38,140 nt of DNA from Treponema sp. (GTDB lineage Bacteria > Spirochaetota > Spirochaetia > Treponematales > Breznakiellaceae): the NCBI GenBank assembly GCA_031274285.1, contig JAISQJ010000126.1, forward strand, positions 1 to 38,140. The letters are read 5' to 3'. Under the pieces are notes generated by a model. The model was not told where the DNA came from. It saw only the letters and a program-made list of their open reading frames with translations, and did no database searches. Shown here piece after piece: positions 1-8,056 of this stretch (positions within the stretch are counted from its first letter, which is position 1; each line of letters opens with the position of its first letter). Both the position numbers and the translations under genes were made by a program.

Positions 1-108
1 GTCTACACCGGAATCGACAAACACGAAGGAGAAAAAGTCGGCGGCTGGGATACGGTTGTATCGAGAAAAGAATACGAACAAATATTTGAAAACAAACCGG
101 CATGGTAA
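1..108 (+). CDS. C-terminal tail of an unidentified protein (truncated by window edge)
   Basis: Frame 1 is open from the first base and ends with TAA at 106-108, giving 35 residues that end in ENKPAW. The tail is hydrophilic and rich in Lys and Glu, with no motif I can place. It is somewhat more AT-rich than the genes that follow. A GC-rich hairpin with a T-run lies about 30 bases after the stop, which fits the end of a real transcription unit. I do not recognise the family from this fragment. Confidence 0.5.
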   Translation, partial: VYTGIDKHEGEKVGGWDTVVSRKEYEQIFENKPAW

Positions 109-134
109 GGCAATATGGTCATGATTGTTTGCGA

Positions 135-189
135 AGGGTACGGCCGCTTGCCGGGCTCTTGTCCCCTCAGGCGGCGCCTTGCCTTTTTT
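135..189 (+). terminator. Probable intrinsic terminator after the truncated first gene
   Basis: The arm at 135-150 (AGGGTACGGCCGCTTG) pairs imperfectly with 168-184, where the core match is GCCGCTTG with CAGGCGGC. It is followed at once by TTTTTT at 184-189. The position between a rightward gene end and the end of the leftward acetyltransferase gene suits a terminator. The arms contain bulges, so confidence is moderate. Confidence 0.5.
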
Positions 190-194
190 AGCGG

Positions 195-665
195 TCAATC
201 TATCGCTTTGAAAAAAATTATTTCAAAGGCTTCGTCTAAATATTTAAAGCCGCCGATTTCCGTATACCCCATTTTTCTGTAGAAATGCTGAGCCCCCTCG
301 TTTGACAGGGTTGAGGTGAGTACCGTTTTGTGGCCCTTCAGCTTCATGCTGTTTTCCCAATAGTCGATCAACCTTTGCCCAATTCCCCTGTTTCTATACG
401 CTTCAAGCAGGTATATTTTATTCATAAAGGGGATTTCATCCCAAAATAAATTGTAGCGCAGGTAGCCTAGTGTTTGTTGGTTGGTGACGGAGAAGTTAAC
501 TTTCTGGACAAGGTATATTTCCTTGTTTTTTATTTTTCCCCTTAAAATTTCAGCGGTAAGGTGCTGGTCGTGTTCTTTGAGCCAGGGGTAATCGGTGGTT
601 TCCGCGTAGCGTATACATATGCTTTCTTCTTTGGGCTGTTCGCCTGCTGTCGGAGGGGCTGCCAT
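195..665 (-). CDS. GNAT-family N-acetyltransferase
   Basis: This is a single GNAT domain of about 156 residues, the usual size for a stand-alone GCN5-related acetyltransferase, which moves an acetyl group from acetyl-CoA to an amine. The acetyl-CoA pyrophosphate-binding motif A is visible as YRNRGIGQRLI (Q/RxxGxG/A type). It is followed by the C-terminal pattern NEGAQHFYRKMGY typical of the fold. I chose the ATG at 665 over the upstream ATG at 680 because TCCTT on the plus strand at 673-677 gives an AAGGA ribosome site with 7-base spacing to 665, while 680 has only a C-run before it. The substrate cannot be read from the sequence. It lies downstream of the dehydrogenase gene on the same strand, separated by about 50 bases with homopolymer C and A runs (703-716). 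Confidence 0.85.
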   Translation of the reverse strand: MAAPPTAGEQPKEESICIRYAETTDYPWLKEHDQHLTAEILRGKIKNKEIYLVQKVNFSVTNQQTLGYLRYNLFWDEIPFMNKIYLLEAYRNRGIGQRLIDYWENSMKLKGHKTVLTSTLSNEGAQHFYRKMGYTEIGGFKYLDEAFEIIFFKAID

Positions 666-715
666 TTTGTCGTCCTTCATAGGGGGGCGCTAAGACCGCC
701 CCCCCCAAAAAAAAA

Positions 716-2101
716 TCAGCGCAAATACTCCGGGGAATCTTCCAGCCGGGAAAGGATGCCCTCCATAAGCCCCAGGTCCCAGGAAAGATCCAGCAGGCAG
801 TATTTGTTCCGCATCATCTGGGCCCGGCGGGCGGTGGCGATGGCCTGGCTCCGGGAAAGGCCGATGATCTCCGGCTTAAGCGGGCAGCCCGCCTTTCCCA
901 GCATTTCCTTGAGCTTGGCATAGGGGAGCAGCCGGGCAAGAACCTTTTCCCGCAGTTCTTTGTAGTGGTCCCGGACGGCCTGGTTAATCCGGTCCGCCGC
1001 GGCGTTGTCGACCAGTTTTTCCAGGGCGGTCTTTACCACCAGGTCATGGGCCCGGCTTCCCTTAAAGGCCGACGAGACCTCGACCATCCGCAAAGAAGGG
1101 GTGGGCCGGGTGAAGCCCTTGGGCGGGGAGGGGGGGGCGGCGGGGTCCGCGAAAAAAAGCTCGTAGTAGGCGGTGGCCGCCAGGGTACCGATAGTAACCT
1201 TGTGACCGTGGGTTACGGGGACCCCGTCTATCGAAAGATCGTCCATCTCCCAGACATGGCTAAAGAGGTGTTCACTGCCTGAGACCGGTCGGGAACTCTT
1301 GAGGGCCTGCATGGAAAAACCTGTGATCGCCAGGGCCTCGAAAAGGGCTATGACCGCGTCGCTATCCCCCCGGGCCGCGGGGATCGAGCGGTTCAGGTAA
1401 TCCAAAAGCCCCGGCTGGGTCATGTTCCAAACATCTTCCCTGATCGGCTCCGCCACCGGCGCCCCCTGGGGCCCCACCAGATCGCAGAGAATCCAGTCAC
1501 AGCCGGCGATAATTTTACTGGCCAGATCCCCGAAACCCGATGAGGAAAGGTAGGAGGGGGCCCCGGCCAGGGTCTCCGGCTCCGCGGCCAAGGCAAGGGG
1601 GGCGGTGCAGGGCATGGTTTGTTTATATCCGTCGTAGAGGATCGCCGCGCCGTAGGCGGTATAGCCGTCCACGCTGGAGGCGGTGGGAACGCAGAGGTAG
1701 GTCCGCCCCAGCTCGGAGGAGGCCCTTTTTACCAGATCGTTCACCGTGCCCGCGCCGATGGCAAGGGGGACGGTTTCGTCCAGATTTGGCAGGGCGGAGA
1801 GTTTTTCCTTGATGGCCGTGACGTGGTAGTATTCGGCATGGAGACGGGGCGCGGCGGGGAAACGGATTTCTCCCCGGACGGCGATGCCCGCCCCCTCCAG
1901 AATTTCCCTGACCTTCCTGCCCGCCGCCTCCCAGGTGTTTTCATCGGAGATAAGGTAGACTCCCCCGGCCTGGTAATACTTTTCCAGCAGCGAGGGGATG
2001 CCGGCGTAACAGCCCCGGTTGATCAAAAGTTCCTTGGTTTGGTCCGCAGCCCTTAAACATTCCGCCAAAGAGGGGATAGGGCCGGCTTTGTGGTTTTCCA
2101 T
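716..2101 (-). CDS. sn-glycerol-1-phosphate dehydrogenase-like protein (AraM/EgsA family)
   Basis: A 461-residue iron-alcohol-dehydrogenase-superfamily protein that best fits the glycerol-1-phosphate dehydrogenase branch, which reduces dihydroxyacetone phosphate with NAD(P)H. Visible features are the nucleotide-binding loop GAGTVNDLVK (116-125), PTASSVDGY (139-147), and candidate metal ligands D192 (GFGDLASK), H278 (SGSEHLF) and H298 (THGHKVTIGT). In the family these three bind Zn or Ni. A GGAG at 2108-2111 lies 6 bases before the ATG. The gene is divergent from the aminotransferase and has its own promoter candidate. It is slightly longer than typical AraM proteins because of a C-terminal extension. 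It could instead act on another polyol phosphate. The cytosolic dehydrogenase assignment is firm, the substrate less so. Confidence 0.8.
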   Translation of the reverse strand: MENHKAGPIPSLAECLRAADQTKELLINRGCYAGIPSLLEKYYQAGGVYLISDENTWEAAGRKVREILEGAGIAVRGEIRFPAAPRLHAEYYHVTAIKEKLSALPNLDETVPLAIGAGTVNDLVKRASSELGRTYLCVPTASSVDGYTAYGAAILYDGYKQTMPCTAPLALAAEPETLAGAPSYLSSSGFGDLASKIIAGCDWILCDLVGPQGAPVAEPIREDVWNMTQPGLLDYLNRSIPAARGDSDAVIALFEALAITGFSMQALKSSRPVSGSEHLFSHVWEMDDLSIDGVPVTHGHKVTIGTLAATAYYELFFADPAAPPSPPKGFTRPTPSLRMVEVSSAFKGSRAHDLVVKTALEKLVDNAAADRINQAVRDHYKELREKVLARLLPYAKLKEMLGKAGCPLKPEIIGLSRSQAIATARRAQMMRNKYCLLDLSWDLGLMEGILSRLEDSPEYLR

Positions 2102-2122
2102 GGGTATCTCCGATTACGGCTT

Positions 2123-2152
2123 ACTATAGCACATTTCATCTGATATATTGAA
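2123..2152 (-). promoter_or_regulatory. Candidate sigma-70 promoter for the glycerol-1-phosphate dehydrogenase gene
   Basis: Reading the minus strand, TTCAAT (2147-2152) is followed after 18 bases by TATAGT (2123-2128). A TG one base before the -10 makes it an extended -10. The predicted start lies about 15 bases before the ribosome site. The -35 is weak. The same -10 hexamer occurs in two stronger promoters in this window. Confidence 0.45.
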
Positions 2153-2191
2153 GTCCGAAGTTTGCGTTTTGGCGCAGGCGCAGGAGTAGTT

Positions 2192-3418
2192 ATGCCGGTT
2201 GCGTTGGCGATTAAAGAGGCTCTGGGTTCCCAGTCCATGATCCGTAAAATGTTTGAGGAGGGGAACCGCTTAAAGAAAGAACACGGGGCCGCTAAGGTTT
2301 TTGATTTTTCCCTGGGTAATCCCGATATTGAGCCGCCCCCGGCCTTTCACCGGGTCTTGCTTAAACTGGCCCGGGAGGACCGCAAGGGGTCCCACGGGTA
2401 TATGCCTAACGCGGGTTTTCCCGAGGTGCGGGAGGCCCTGGCGGCCAAGGCTTCGCGGGAGCAGGGGGTGGAGATTGACGGCTCCCATGTGGTCATGGCG
2501 GTCGGCGCCGCGGGGGGCTTAAACGTTGTCTTTAAGTCGATCCTGGACCCCGGCGACGAGGTGATTGTTTCGCGGCCCTACTTTATGGAGTACCGTCCCT
2601 ATGTAGCTAACCATGGGGGTAAGCTGGTGGAGGTGGACTCCGCCGCGGATTTCAGTCTGGACCTGCCGGCCATTAAAGCCGCCCTTTCCCCCCGGACCAA
2701 GGCGGTGCTGATCAACTCCCCCCACAACCCCAGCGGCCGGGTGTACCCGGCCGGGGATATAGCGGCCCTGGGGAAACTCCTGACCGAAACCGGGCGGCGG
2801 CCCTACCTTATCTCCGACGAGCCCTACCGGGAGATCTGTTACGACGGTGCGGCGGTTCCCCCCGTTCTTTCCGCCTACGACGAGTCTATCGTGGTAAGCT
2901 CCTATTCAAAAAGCCTCTCCCTCCCCGGGGAGCGAATCGGTTATGTGGCGGTGGGACCGGCGGTGTCTGACAAGGAGAATCTGGTGAACGCCCTGATCTA
3001 TTCGACCCGGGTACTGGGTTTTGTCAATGCTCCGGCCCTGATGCAGCGGATTGTGGCGGAACTTACCTTTGCCAAGGTGGATGTGGCGGTCTACGCCCGC
3101 CGCCGGGACGCCTTGACCACCATTCTGGATGAGGCGGGCATAAGCTACGCTAAACCGGAGGGGGCCTTTTACCTGTTTTGCCGGGTGCCGCCCCGGCGGG
3201 CCGGGGAAGCGGCAACTGGGAATTCGGCCGCCGGGGAAGCGGCCGCCGCCCCGGTAGATGACCGGGCCTTCGCGGAACACCTTAAACAGTACCTTATCCT
3301 GGGAGTCCCCGGTTCGGGTTTCGGTAAGCCGGGCTGGTTCCGCCTGGCCTACTGCGTGGACGAGGCGATCATCAGGGCCAGCGGTCCGGCCTTTCAGAAG
3401 GCCGTGGAAACGTGGTAA
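2192..3418 (+). CDS. PLP-dependent class I/II aminotransferase
   Basis: A fold-type I aminotransferase of 408 residues, in the normal range (about 390-410). The PLP pocket is complete: NSPHNPSG (about 175-182), SDEPY (about 208-212) and the Schiff-base lysine K240 in SSYSKSLSLPGERIGY, with a substrate-binding Arg in the C-terminal WFRLAYC. The family moves amino groups between amino acids and 2-oxo acids. The closest look is aspartate/aromatic-type AspB, but the substrate is not readable. I chose the ATG at 2192 because AGGAG (2182-2186) sits 5 bases upstream; an in-frame TTG at 2162 has no such site. Near the C-terminus is an Ala/Gly-rich insertion (GEAATGNSAAGEAAAAP) made by a direct repeat. 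It is followed by ridA and an FAD oxidoreductase, though a terminator-like hairpin stands between. Confidence 0.85.
   Translation: MPVALAIKEALGSQSMIRKMFEEGNRLKKEHGAAKVFDFSLGNPDIEPPPAFHRVLLKLAREDRKGSHGYMPNAGFPEVREALAAKASREQGVEIDGSHVVMAVGAAGGLNVVFKSILDPGDEVIVSRPYFMEYRPYVANHGGKLVEVDSAADFSLDLPAIKAALSPRTKAVLINSPHNPSGRVYPAGDIAALGKLLTETGRRPYLISDEPYREICYDGAAVPPVLSAYDESIVVSSYSKSLSLPGERIGYVAVGPAVSDKENLVNALIYSTRVLGFVNAPALMQRIVAELTFAKVDVAVYARRRDALTTILDEAGISYAKPEGAFYLFCRVPPRRAGEAATGNSAAGEAAAAPVDDRAFAEHLKQYLILGVPGSGFGKPGWFRLAYCVDEAIIRASGPAFQKAVETW
3200..3243 (+). repeat. 14-bp in-frame direct repeat inside the aminotransferase gene
   Basis: GCCGGGGAAGCGGC occurs at 3200-3213 and again at 3230-3243. The copies are 30 bases apart and so keep frame. 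They encode the Ala/Gly-rich insertion near the C-terminus, outside the recognisable catalytic motifs. Confidence 0.8.
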
Positions 3419-3422
3419 TCGG

Positions 3423-3466
3423 GGCTGCGGCGCCCGCCAGGGGGAGCTGAAGAGCAGCCATTTTTT
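3423..3466 (+). terminator. Terminator- or attenuator-like hairpin between the aminotransferase and ridA
   Basis: GGCTGC (3423-3428) pairs with GCAGCC (3454-3459). The loop is GC-rich and contains the palindrome GGCGCC. One base later comes TTTTTT (3461-3466). The stem is only 6 bp with a long loop, so it may be partial. ridA has its own strong ribosome site just after it. Confidence 0.4.
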
Positions 3467-3483
3467 GTACTAAGGAGTGTAAC

Positions 3484-3861
3484 ATGAAGACGATTCAGAC
3501 CGATAAGGCCCCGGCGGCCATAGGTCCCTATTCCCAGGCCATAAGCGCGGGGGGATTCCTCTTTACCTCGGGCCAGATACTCCTTTCCCCGGACACCGGG
3601 GAAGTGACGGGGACCACGATTGCGGAGCAGACCGAACAGGTTATGGTCAACCTGGGGGCCGTGCTGGAGGCGGGGGGCTCCGGTTTTTCCCTGGTCCTGA
3701 AGACCACCTGTTTTTTATCGGACATGGCGAACTTTGCCGCCTTTAACGAGGTGTACGCGAAGTATTTTACCGGGAAACCGGCCCGCTCCACCGTGGCGGT
3801 TAAGGCCCTTCCCCGGAATGTGCTGGTAGAGGTAGAAGCGGTAGCGGCGATTCCGGCGTGA
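3484..3861 (+). CDS. ridA: RidA family reactive intermediate (enamine/imine) deaminase
   Basis: At 125 residues this matches the RidA/YjgF family length. Family landmarks are the N-terminal KAPAAIGPYSQAI, the central TSGQI, the Arg in KPARSTVAVKALPRN that binds the substrate carboxylate, and the terminal VLVEVEAVAAIP with its conserved Glu. RidA proteins are trimeric cytosolic enzymes that hydrolyse 2-aminoacrylate and related imines released by PLP enzymes and amino-acid oxidases. AAGGAG at 3472-3477 with 6-base spacing fixes the start. The stop TGA overlaps the GTG start of the following FAD oxidoreductase (GTGA), so the two are translationally coupled. With an aminotransferase upstream and a flavin oxidoreductase downstream, an imine-clearing role in this locus is plausible. 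Confidence 0.92.
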   Translation: MKTIQTDKAPAAIGPYSQAISAGGFLFTSGQILLSPDTGEVTGTTIAEQTEQVMVNLGAVLEAGGSGFSLVLKTTCFLSDMANFAAFNEVYAKYFTGKPARSTVAVKALPRNVLVEVEAVAAIPA

Positions 3862-5336
3862 CCGTCAGCATTGTCGGGGCCGGCATCGCGGGGATGAGCG
3901 CGGGGATCTACGCCCTGCAAAGCGGTTTTGAGGTAACGATCTACGAGTCCCACTCCGCGCCGGGGGGCGCCTCCACCGGCTGGCGCAGAAAGGGGTATTT
4001 CTTTGAGGGGGGTATGCACTGGCTCACCGGCTCGTCCCCCGGAACCTCCCTGTATAAACTCTGGCGCAGTATTGGCGCCCTGGACGAGGATACCCCGGTG
4101 TATAACCGGGACCCCTTCTGCGTAGTTGACTACCAGGGCCGGCAGGCCTTGCTCTACCGGGATGCGGAAAAACTCAGGCGGCATCTTGTTGATCTGGCGC
4201 CGGAGGACCGGCGGGAAATCGATAGGCTTGCTGCGGATATCAGGATATTCGGGGCCCTGGACATACCGATCGGGGACCTTGCGGGGCTCAGGGTTAAGGA
4301 AAAAGCGAAGGTCCCCCTTGTTACCCTGCTCAAGATGGCCCGCGTCCTTCCCCGGCTCCCCTTTTGGGCCTACCGGACCATTGGGGACTATGCGGAGCGT
4401 TTCAAAAACCCCCTGCTGCGGCAGATGATGGGGAACATCATGAGGGGCGAAAGCGGCGCCCTGGGCATGGTATTCACCCTGGGGACCCTGGCCGCCGGAG
4501 ACGGCGGCTTCCCCCGGGGCGGCGCCCTGGCTATGGCCCGGCGCATGGCGGATAAGTTTGAAGCCCTGGGCGGTGTAATACAATTCGACAGCCCCGTGGA
4601 TAAGGTTACGGTCAGGGAGGGAAAGGCGGCGGGCCTTAGGGTCCGCGGGGCGGAAATTGCCGCGGACGCGGTGATGGTGACCCAGGATACCCTGGCCGCC
4701 CTTGATACGCTTTTTGACGAGCCCATACGGGAACCCTGGGCGGAAAAGATGCGCCGGGATACGAAGCCCATGATCTGCACCTTCATAAGCCTGGGGCTGG
4801 AAACGGATCTGTCCGGCCAGCCGGGACGGGTGGTATTTACTTCGGATATTCACCTTACCTGCGGGGGACTTGAAAAGACGACCCTGGACATCAACAATTA
4901 CGCGGGCTACGAGGGCTACGCCCCCCAGGGCTGCACCGCGGTCACCTCCATCCTAGCCGGGGATACCTACGATTTTTGGAAGCGGCGCCGGGAGGCGGGG
5001 ACCTACCGGGAGGAAAAGCAGCGCCTGGCGGAAAACTTTATCGAGGCCCTGGGGAAAAAATGGCCCCAGATCAGGGATAAAATCGCGGTCTGGGACGTGG
5101 CCACCCCCCTTACCTACGAGCGTTACCTCCACTCCTACCGGGGTTCCTTTATGTCGATCATGGGGAAGGGGCCCCTGAGGACGTATCCGGTTAAAGCCGC
5201 GGGTATACGGAATCTGTACTTTGCGGGCCAGCGGCTCAGGCCGCCGGGGGGATTCCCCATGGCCGCCCTAAGCGGAAGAAAGGCGGCGCAGCAGCTCTGC
5301 CTGGATACGGATACGGTTTTTCAGGGCAAGTCGTAG
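3858..5336 (+). CDS. FAD-dependent oxidoreductase, phytoene-desaturase/amine-oxidase-like
   Basis: A 492-residue flavoprotein of the CrtI/amine-oxidase superfamily. The N-terminal dinucleotide-binding motif is VGAGIAGMSAGIYAL, followed by an acidic residue in IYESHSAPGG, the adenine-ribose contact of the family. The C-terminal FAD motif reads NLYFAGQRLRPPGGFPMAALSGRKAAQQL, given here only as a span (about residues 450-480). Members desaturate carotenoids or oxidise amines and other hydrophobic substrates. No carotenoid synthesis gene is visible nearby, so carotenoid work is unlikely to be safely inferred. It starts at GTG in a 4-base overlap with ridA, and its last 16 bases overlap the end of hisS on the opposite strand. 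Function beyond FAD-linked oxidoreduction is unknown. Confidence 0.8.
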   Translation: MTVSIVGAGIAGMSAGIYALQSGFEVTIYESHSAPGGASTGWRRKGYFFEGGMHWLTGSSPGTSLYKLWRSIGALDEDTPVYNRDPFCVVDYQGRQALLYRDAEKLRRHLVDLAPEDRREIDRLAADIRIFGALDIPIGDLAGLRVKEKAKVPLVTLLKMARVLPRLPFWAYRTIGDYAERFKNPLLRQMMGNIMRGESGALGMVFTLGTLAAGDGGFPRGGALAMARRMADKFEALGGVIQFDSPVDKVTVREGKAAGLRVRGAEIAADAVMVTQDTLAALDTLFDEPIREPWAEKMRRDTKPMICTFISLGLETDLSGQPGRVVFTSDIHLTCGGLEKTTLDINNYAGYEGYAPQGCTAVTSILAGDTYDFWKRRREAGTYREEKQRLAENFIEALGKKWPQIRDKIAVWDVATPLTYERYLHSYRGSFMSIMGKGPLRTYPVKAAGIRNLYFAGQRLRPPGGFPMAALSGRKAAQQLCLDTDTVFQGKS

Positions 5337-6706
5337 GGGCGCCGCATCTGCCCTTTTGCCCCGCCCCCCACTATTTCTATCACATCCTGGAGACTTAAGC
5401 CCTCCCGGTTTTGCCGGGCCCCGATATCCCGCAGGGTCAGAGTCCCTCCGGGGGCCTGCGGGGGCATAAGGACCCAGGGGATCCCCTTTTTTTCGGCCTG
5501 GATAAACTGGCGGACCAGGGCTTTGCCGTCGGCTTTGCTGTCGGTCTTACCGTCGGCGGATGCCCCGCCCCCGCGCCCCCCGGTCTCAAGCAGCACCTCG
5601 CAGGGGATTCCCCGGGCGCGGAACTGTTCCGCCAGGGCCTGGCGGCGGCCGGCCTCCTCCTCCCCCCCGGCGGCGACAGCCAGGACGGTATAGGAAGGGC
5701 GCTCCCCCGGTTTCCCCAGGTCTTCAAGGGCCGCGGCCAGCCGGTCCAGGCCGATGGAGGCGCCTACCCCGCTCACCGGGTCTTTGGAGTAGAGCCCCGC
5801 CAGGTTGTCGTAGCGGCCCCCGGAGCAGACCGAGCCGATAGAGGGATCGTCGTTGAGGAAGGTTTCATAGACAATCCCGGTATAGTAATCCAGGCCCCGG
5901 GTGATAGCGGGATCCAGGACAAAGGAGTCCCCGGTCCCCGTGTCCGCCATATAGGAACGCAGAATCTCAAGCCGCCCGGACTCGGGGGAGGGGCCGCCGG
6001 AAAGTTCCGTCATCGTTTTAAGGACTTCCCCGTAAGTTCCCCGGCAGTTTATAAATTGCAATATCCGCGCCGCCCCGTCCTCCCCGGTTATTTCCGCCAG
6101 CAGCCGCCGGGTTTCCTCCTCGCCGATTTTGGCCAGTTTATCCACGGTCCGCAGAATCTCTACGGATTTTTCCGCCGCGCCAATCCGGGTGAGGAATTTA
6201 TTAAAAAGCCCCCGGTGGTTCAGGTGGATACTCACCTCAAGGCCCAGGGCCTTAAAGGTGTTCCGCATCACCAGGAGGATCTCAAAATCCGCGGCTGCGC
6301 TTTCGCTCCCCACAATGTCAACATCGCACTGGGTAAATTCCCGGTACCGGCCCCGCTGGGTGTTTTCCCCCCGCCAGACCTTGGCGATATGGTAACGCCG
6401 GAAGGGGAGGCCCAGTTCCTGCTTGTATTGGGCGATAAAGCGGGCAAAGGGGACCGTTAAATCAAAACGCAGGGCCACATCCCGGTCCCCCTTATCCTTA
6501 AAACGGTAGATCTGCTTTTCCGTATCACCCCCGCCCTTGCCCAGCAGAATCTCGGCGTATTCCAGCGCCGGGGTGTCGATAGGGACAAAGCCGTAGGAGC
6601 GGAAGGACCCCTCAATTTTTTCGATAAGGGATCGCCGGGCAATTTCCTGGGGGGGGAGAAAATCCCGGAAACCCTTGAGGACCCGGGGTTCGATGATTGA
6701 GGCCAT
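5321..6706 (-). CDS. hisS: Histidyl-tRNA synthetase
   Basis: Class II synthetase that charges tRNA-His; 461 residues from the chosen start. The sequence shows the family opening PRVLKGFRDFLPPQ (about 7-20), motif 2 within residues 102-130 (FRRYHIAKVWRGE then YREFTQCDVDIVG), the histidine-binding motifs RGLDYYTGIVYE and SGGRYDNL, and a C-terminal anticodon-binding domain. The open frame runs up to 6982, but the upstream 92 codons overlap the neuB gene and look random, so I place the ATG at 6706 where family similarity begins. The ribosome site is weak. It lies 52 bases after neuB and may be co-transcribed with it. A three-unit tandem repeat adds an ADGK/TDSK insertion in the C-terminal domain. 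Confidence 0.93.
   Translation of the reverse strand: MASIIEPRVLKGFRDFLPPQEIARRSLIEKIEGSFRSYGFVPIDTPALEYAEILLGKGGGDTEKQIYRFKDKGDRDVALRFDLTVPFARFIAQYKQELGLPFRRYHIAKVWRGENTQRGRYREFTQCDVDIVGSESAAADFEILLVMRNTFKALGLEVSIHLNHRGLFNKFLTRIGAAEKSVEILRTVDKLAKIGEEETRRLLAEITGEDGAARILQFINCRGTYGEVLKTMTELSGGPSPESGRLEILRSYMADTGTGDSFVLDPAITRGLDYYTGIVYETFLNDDPSIGSVCSGGRYDNLAGLYSKDPVSGVGASIGLDRLAAALEDLGKPGERPSYTVLAVAAGGEEEAGRRQALAEQFRARGIPCEVLLETGGRGGGASADGKTDSKADGKALVRQFIQAEKKGIPWVLMPPQAPGGTLTLRDIGARQNREGLSLQDVIEIVGGGAKGQMRRPYDLP
5519..5554 (-). repeat. Three 12-bp tandem units inside hisS
   Basis: Plus-strand units are GGCTTTGCCGTC (5519-5530), GGCTTTGCTGTC (5531-5542) and GGTCTTACCGTC (5543-5554). On the coding strand they spell four-residue units ADGK, TDSK, ADGK. 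The 15-mer GCCGACGGCAAAGCC (minus strand of 5519-5533) also occurs in queA at 11728-11742. Confidence 0.85.
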
Positions 6707-6758
6707 GCCGTATTCTTGCCGGAATCCGCCGGCCTTGGCAATGATGACGCCCGGGGGG

Positions 6759-7886
6759 CTAAACGTCCTCGAAGCGGATGCCCTCCCCGGCGGGGATAAA
6801 GTTCCGGGCCCTCCTCCCGGCGATCCCTGCCGCCCAGCGGGGGGGGAGGCCGGGGCGGAGGACCTTTTCGGTCCGCAGTACGGCAAAATCGCCCTCACCA
6901 ATAGGGTCCCCCTGCTCGATGTCGTGTAAGGCGTGGAGGGAACGGTTGGTCCGCTCGTAATTTGCCCGTTCCGAGGGGGCAAGGCGCTTAACCCCGTCCC
7001 CCAGGACGGCCTCTACCAGGGCTTCCCCCCGTTCCTCCGCATAGGCGGCGATGGTCTCTTCCGGGGTCCTTTCCTGGGCCCCCCGTACCGCCCGTACCAT
7101 CCGGGCAAAGTCCGGCGGCGGCAGGGCGATGGGGTCGTCCAGGCCGGGATCGTCCCGGGAAAGGCAGAAGTGCTTTTCAATAACCGCCGCCCCCAGGGCG
7201 GTCCCCAGGGCGGGGACCAGTTCCGGGTCCAGGCTGTGATCGCTTAAGCCCACGGGAACGCCGAAGACCCGGGCCAGGCTGTCCAGGACCCGCAGGTTGT
7301 AATCCGTTTCCGGCGCGGGATAGGCGGTGACGCAGTGGAGCAGGCAGACCGGGACCCCGCCGAGGATCTCCAGGGCCTCCTCAATATCGGCCAGCCTGGA
7401 GACCCCGCTGGAAAGGAGGACCGGGAGGCCCCTCCGGCGTTCCCCGGCGGGGCCTTCTCCCGTGGCCTTTCCCCGGCGGGCTATTTCCCCCAGCAGGGCC
7501 GTATAGTTAAGCTCCGGGGAGGCGATTTTTACCAGCTCGGGGTTAAGGGCCGCCAGTTCCGCCAGGCTTTTTTTCCCAAAGGGGGTACAGAGGAAGATGA
7601 GCCCCCGGCTTTCTACATAATCCTTAAGGTCCCGGAAAAAGGACGGCGCCGTTTCCAGGTCCTTAAAACGGTCGTAGAGCCGGACCTTGCCCCCCGGCAG
7701 ACTCAGTTCCCCGGTCTTGGGGTGGAGAATCTCATCGGCGTAGACTATTTGGAATTTGATACAGTCCGCCCCGGCCTCCGCCGCCGCGTCGCAGAGTTCC
7801 CGGGCCTTCACCGGGTCCCCCCCGTGGCCGGTACCCAGCTCGGCGATGACCAGCACACGCTGAGGGCCGAATTCCCTGGTTCCCAC
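6759..7886 (-). CDS. neuB: NeuB-type nonulosonate synthase with SAF domain
   Basis: The protein condenses phosphoenolpyruvate with an N-acyl-hexosamine to make a nonulosonic acid (sialic, legionaminic or pseudaminic type). Landmarks are VIAELGTGHGG near the N-terminus, AGADCIKFQIVYADE, FLCTPFGKKS, VKIASPELN, the PVGLSDHSLDP loop, and EKHFCL before the catalytic tail. The last 60 or so residues (SLHALHDIEQGDPI to AGEGIRFED) form the SAF antifreeze-like domain that caps the active site. No ATG is available. GTG at 7886 preceded by GGGGGA with 8-base spacing fits where homologues begin, but the frame is open to a TTG at 7943. A short Gly/Arg-rich insertion (GKATGEGPAGERRRG) lies mid-protein. No other nonulosonate gene is visible beside it, so the exact sugar is unknown. 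Confidence 0.85.
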   Translation of the reverse strand: MGTREFGPQRVLVIAELGTGHGGDPVKARELCDAAAEAGADCIKFQIVYADEILHPKTGELSLPGGKVRLYDRFKDLETAPSFFRDLKDYVESRGLIFLCTPFGKKSLAELAALNPELVKIASPELNYTALLGEIARRGKATGEGPAGERRRGLPVLLSSGVSRLADIEEALEILGGVPVCLLHCVTAYPAPETDYNLRVLDSLARVFGVPVGLSDHSLDPELVPALGTALGAAVIEKHFCLSRDDPGLDDPIALPPPDFARMVRAVRGAQERTPEETIAAYAEERGEALVEAVLGDGVKRLAPSERANYERTNRSLHALHDIEQGDPIGEGDFAVLRTEKVLRPGLPPRWAAGIAGRRARNFIPAGEGIRFEDV

Positions 7887-8056
7887 GGTAATAATCCCCC
7901 GATTCAGAGCGCCCCCCCGGAACGGCTGAAGAAGGCGGCCCAAAGCCCCCCTCGACAGATCGAAAATTTAGAATTAAAATATAACATAAGCGTTTGATTT
8001 CGTCCCAAACCGGGCGGCCAAACGCGGTAAGCAGGAATATCAACAAGGAGCGAGAT

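Noticed and set aside
3528-4853. Long minus-strand open frame of 441 codons opposite ridA and the FAD oxidoreductase
   Set aside because: It is antisense to two well-supported genes, has odd Pro/Gly/His-rich composition and no recognisable motif. It is a typical shadow in GC-rich DNA.
5411-6460. Plus-strand open frame of 349 codons opposite hisS
   Set aside because: It is antisense to hisS and has no motif.
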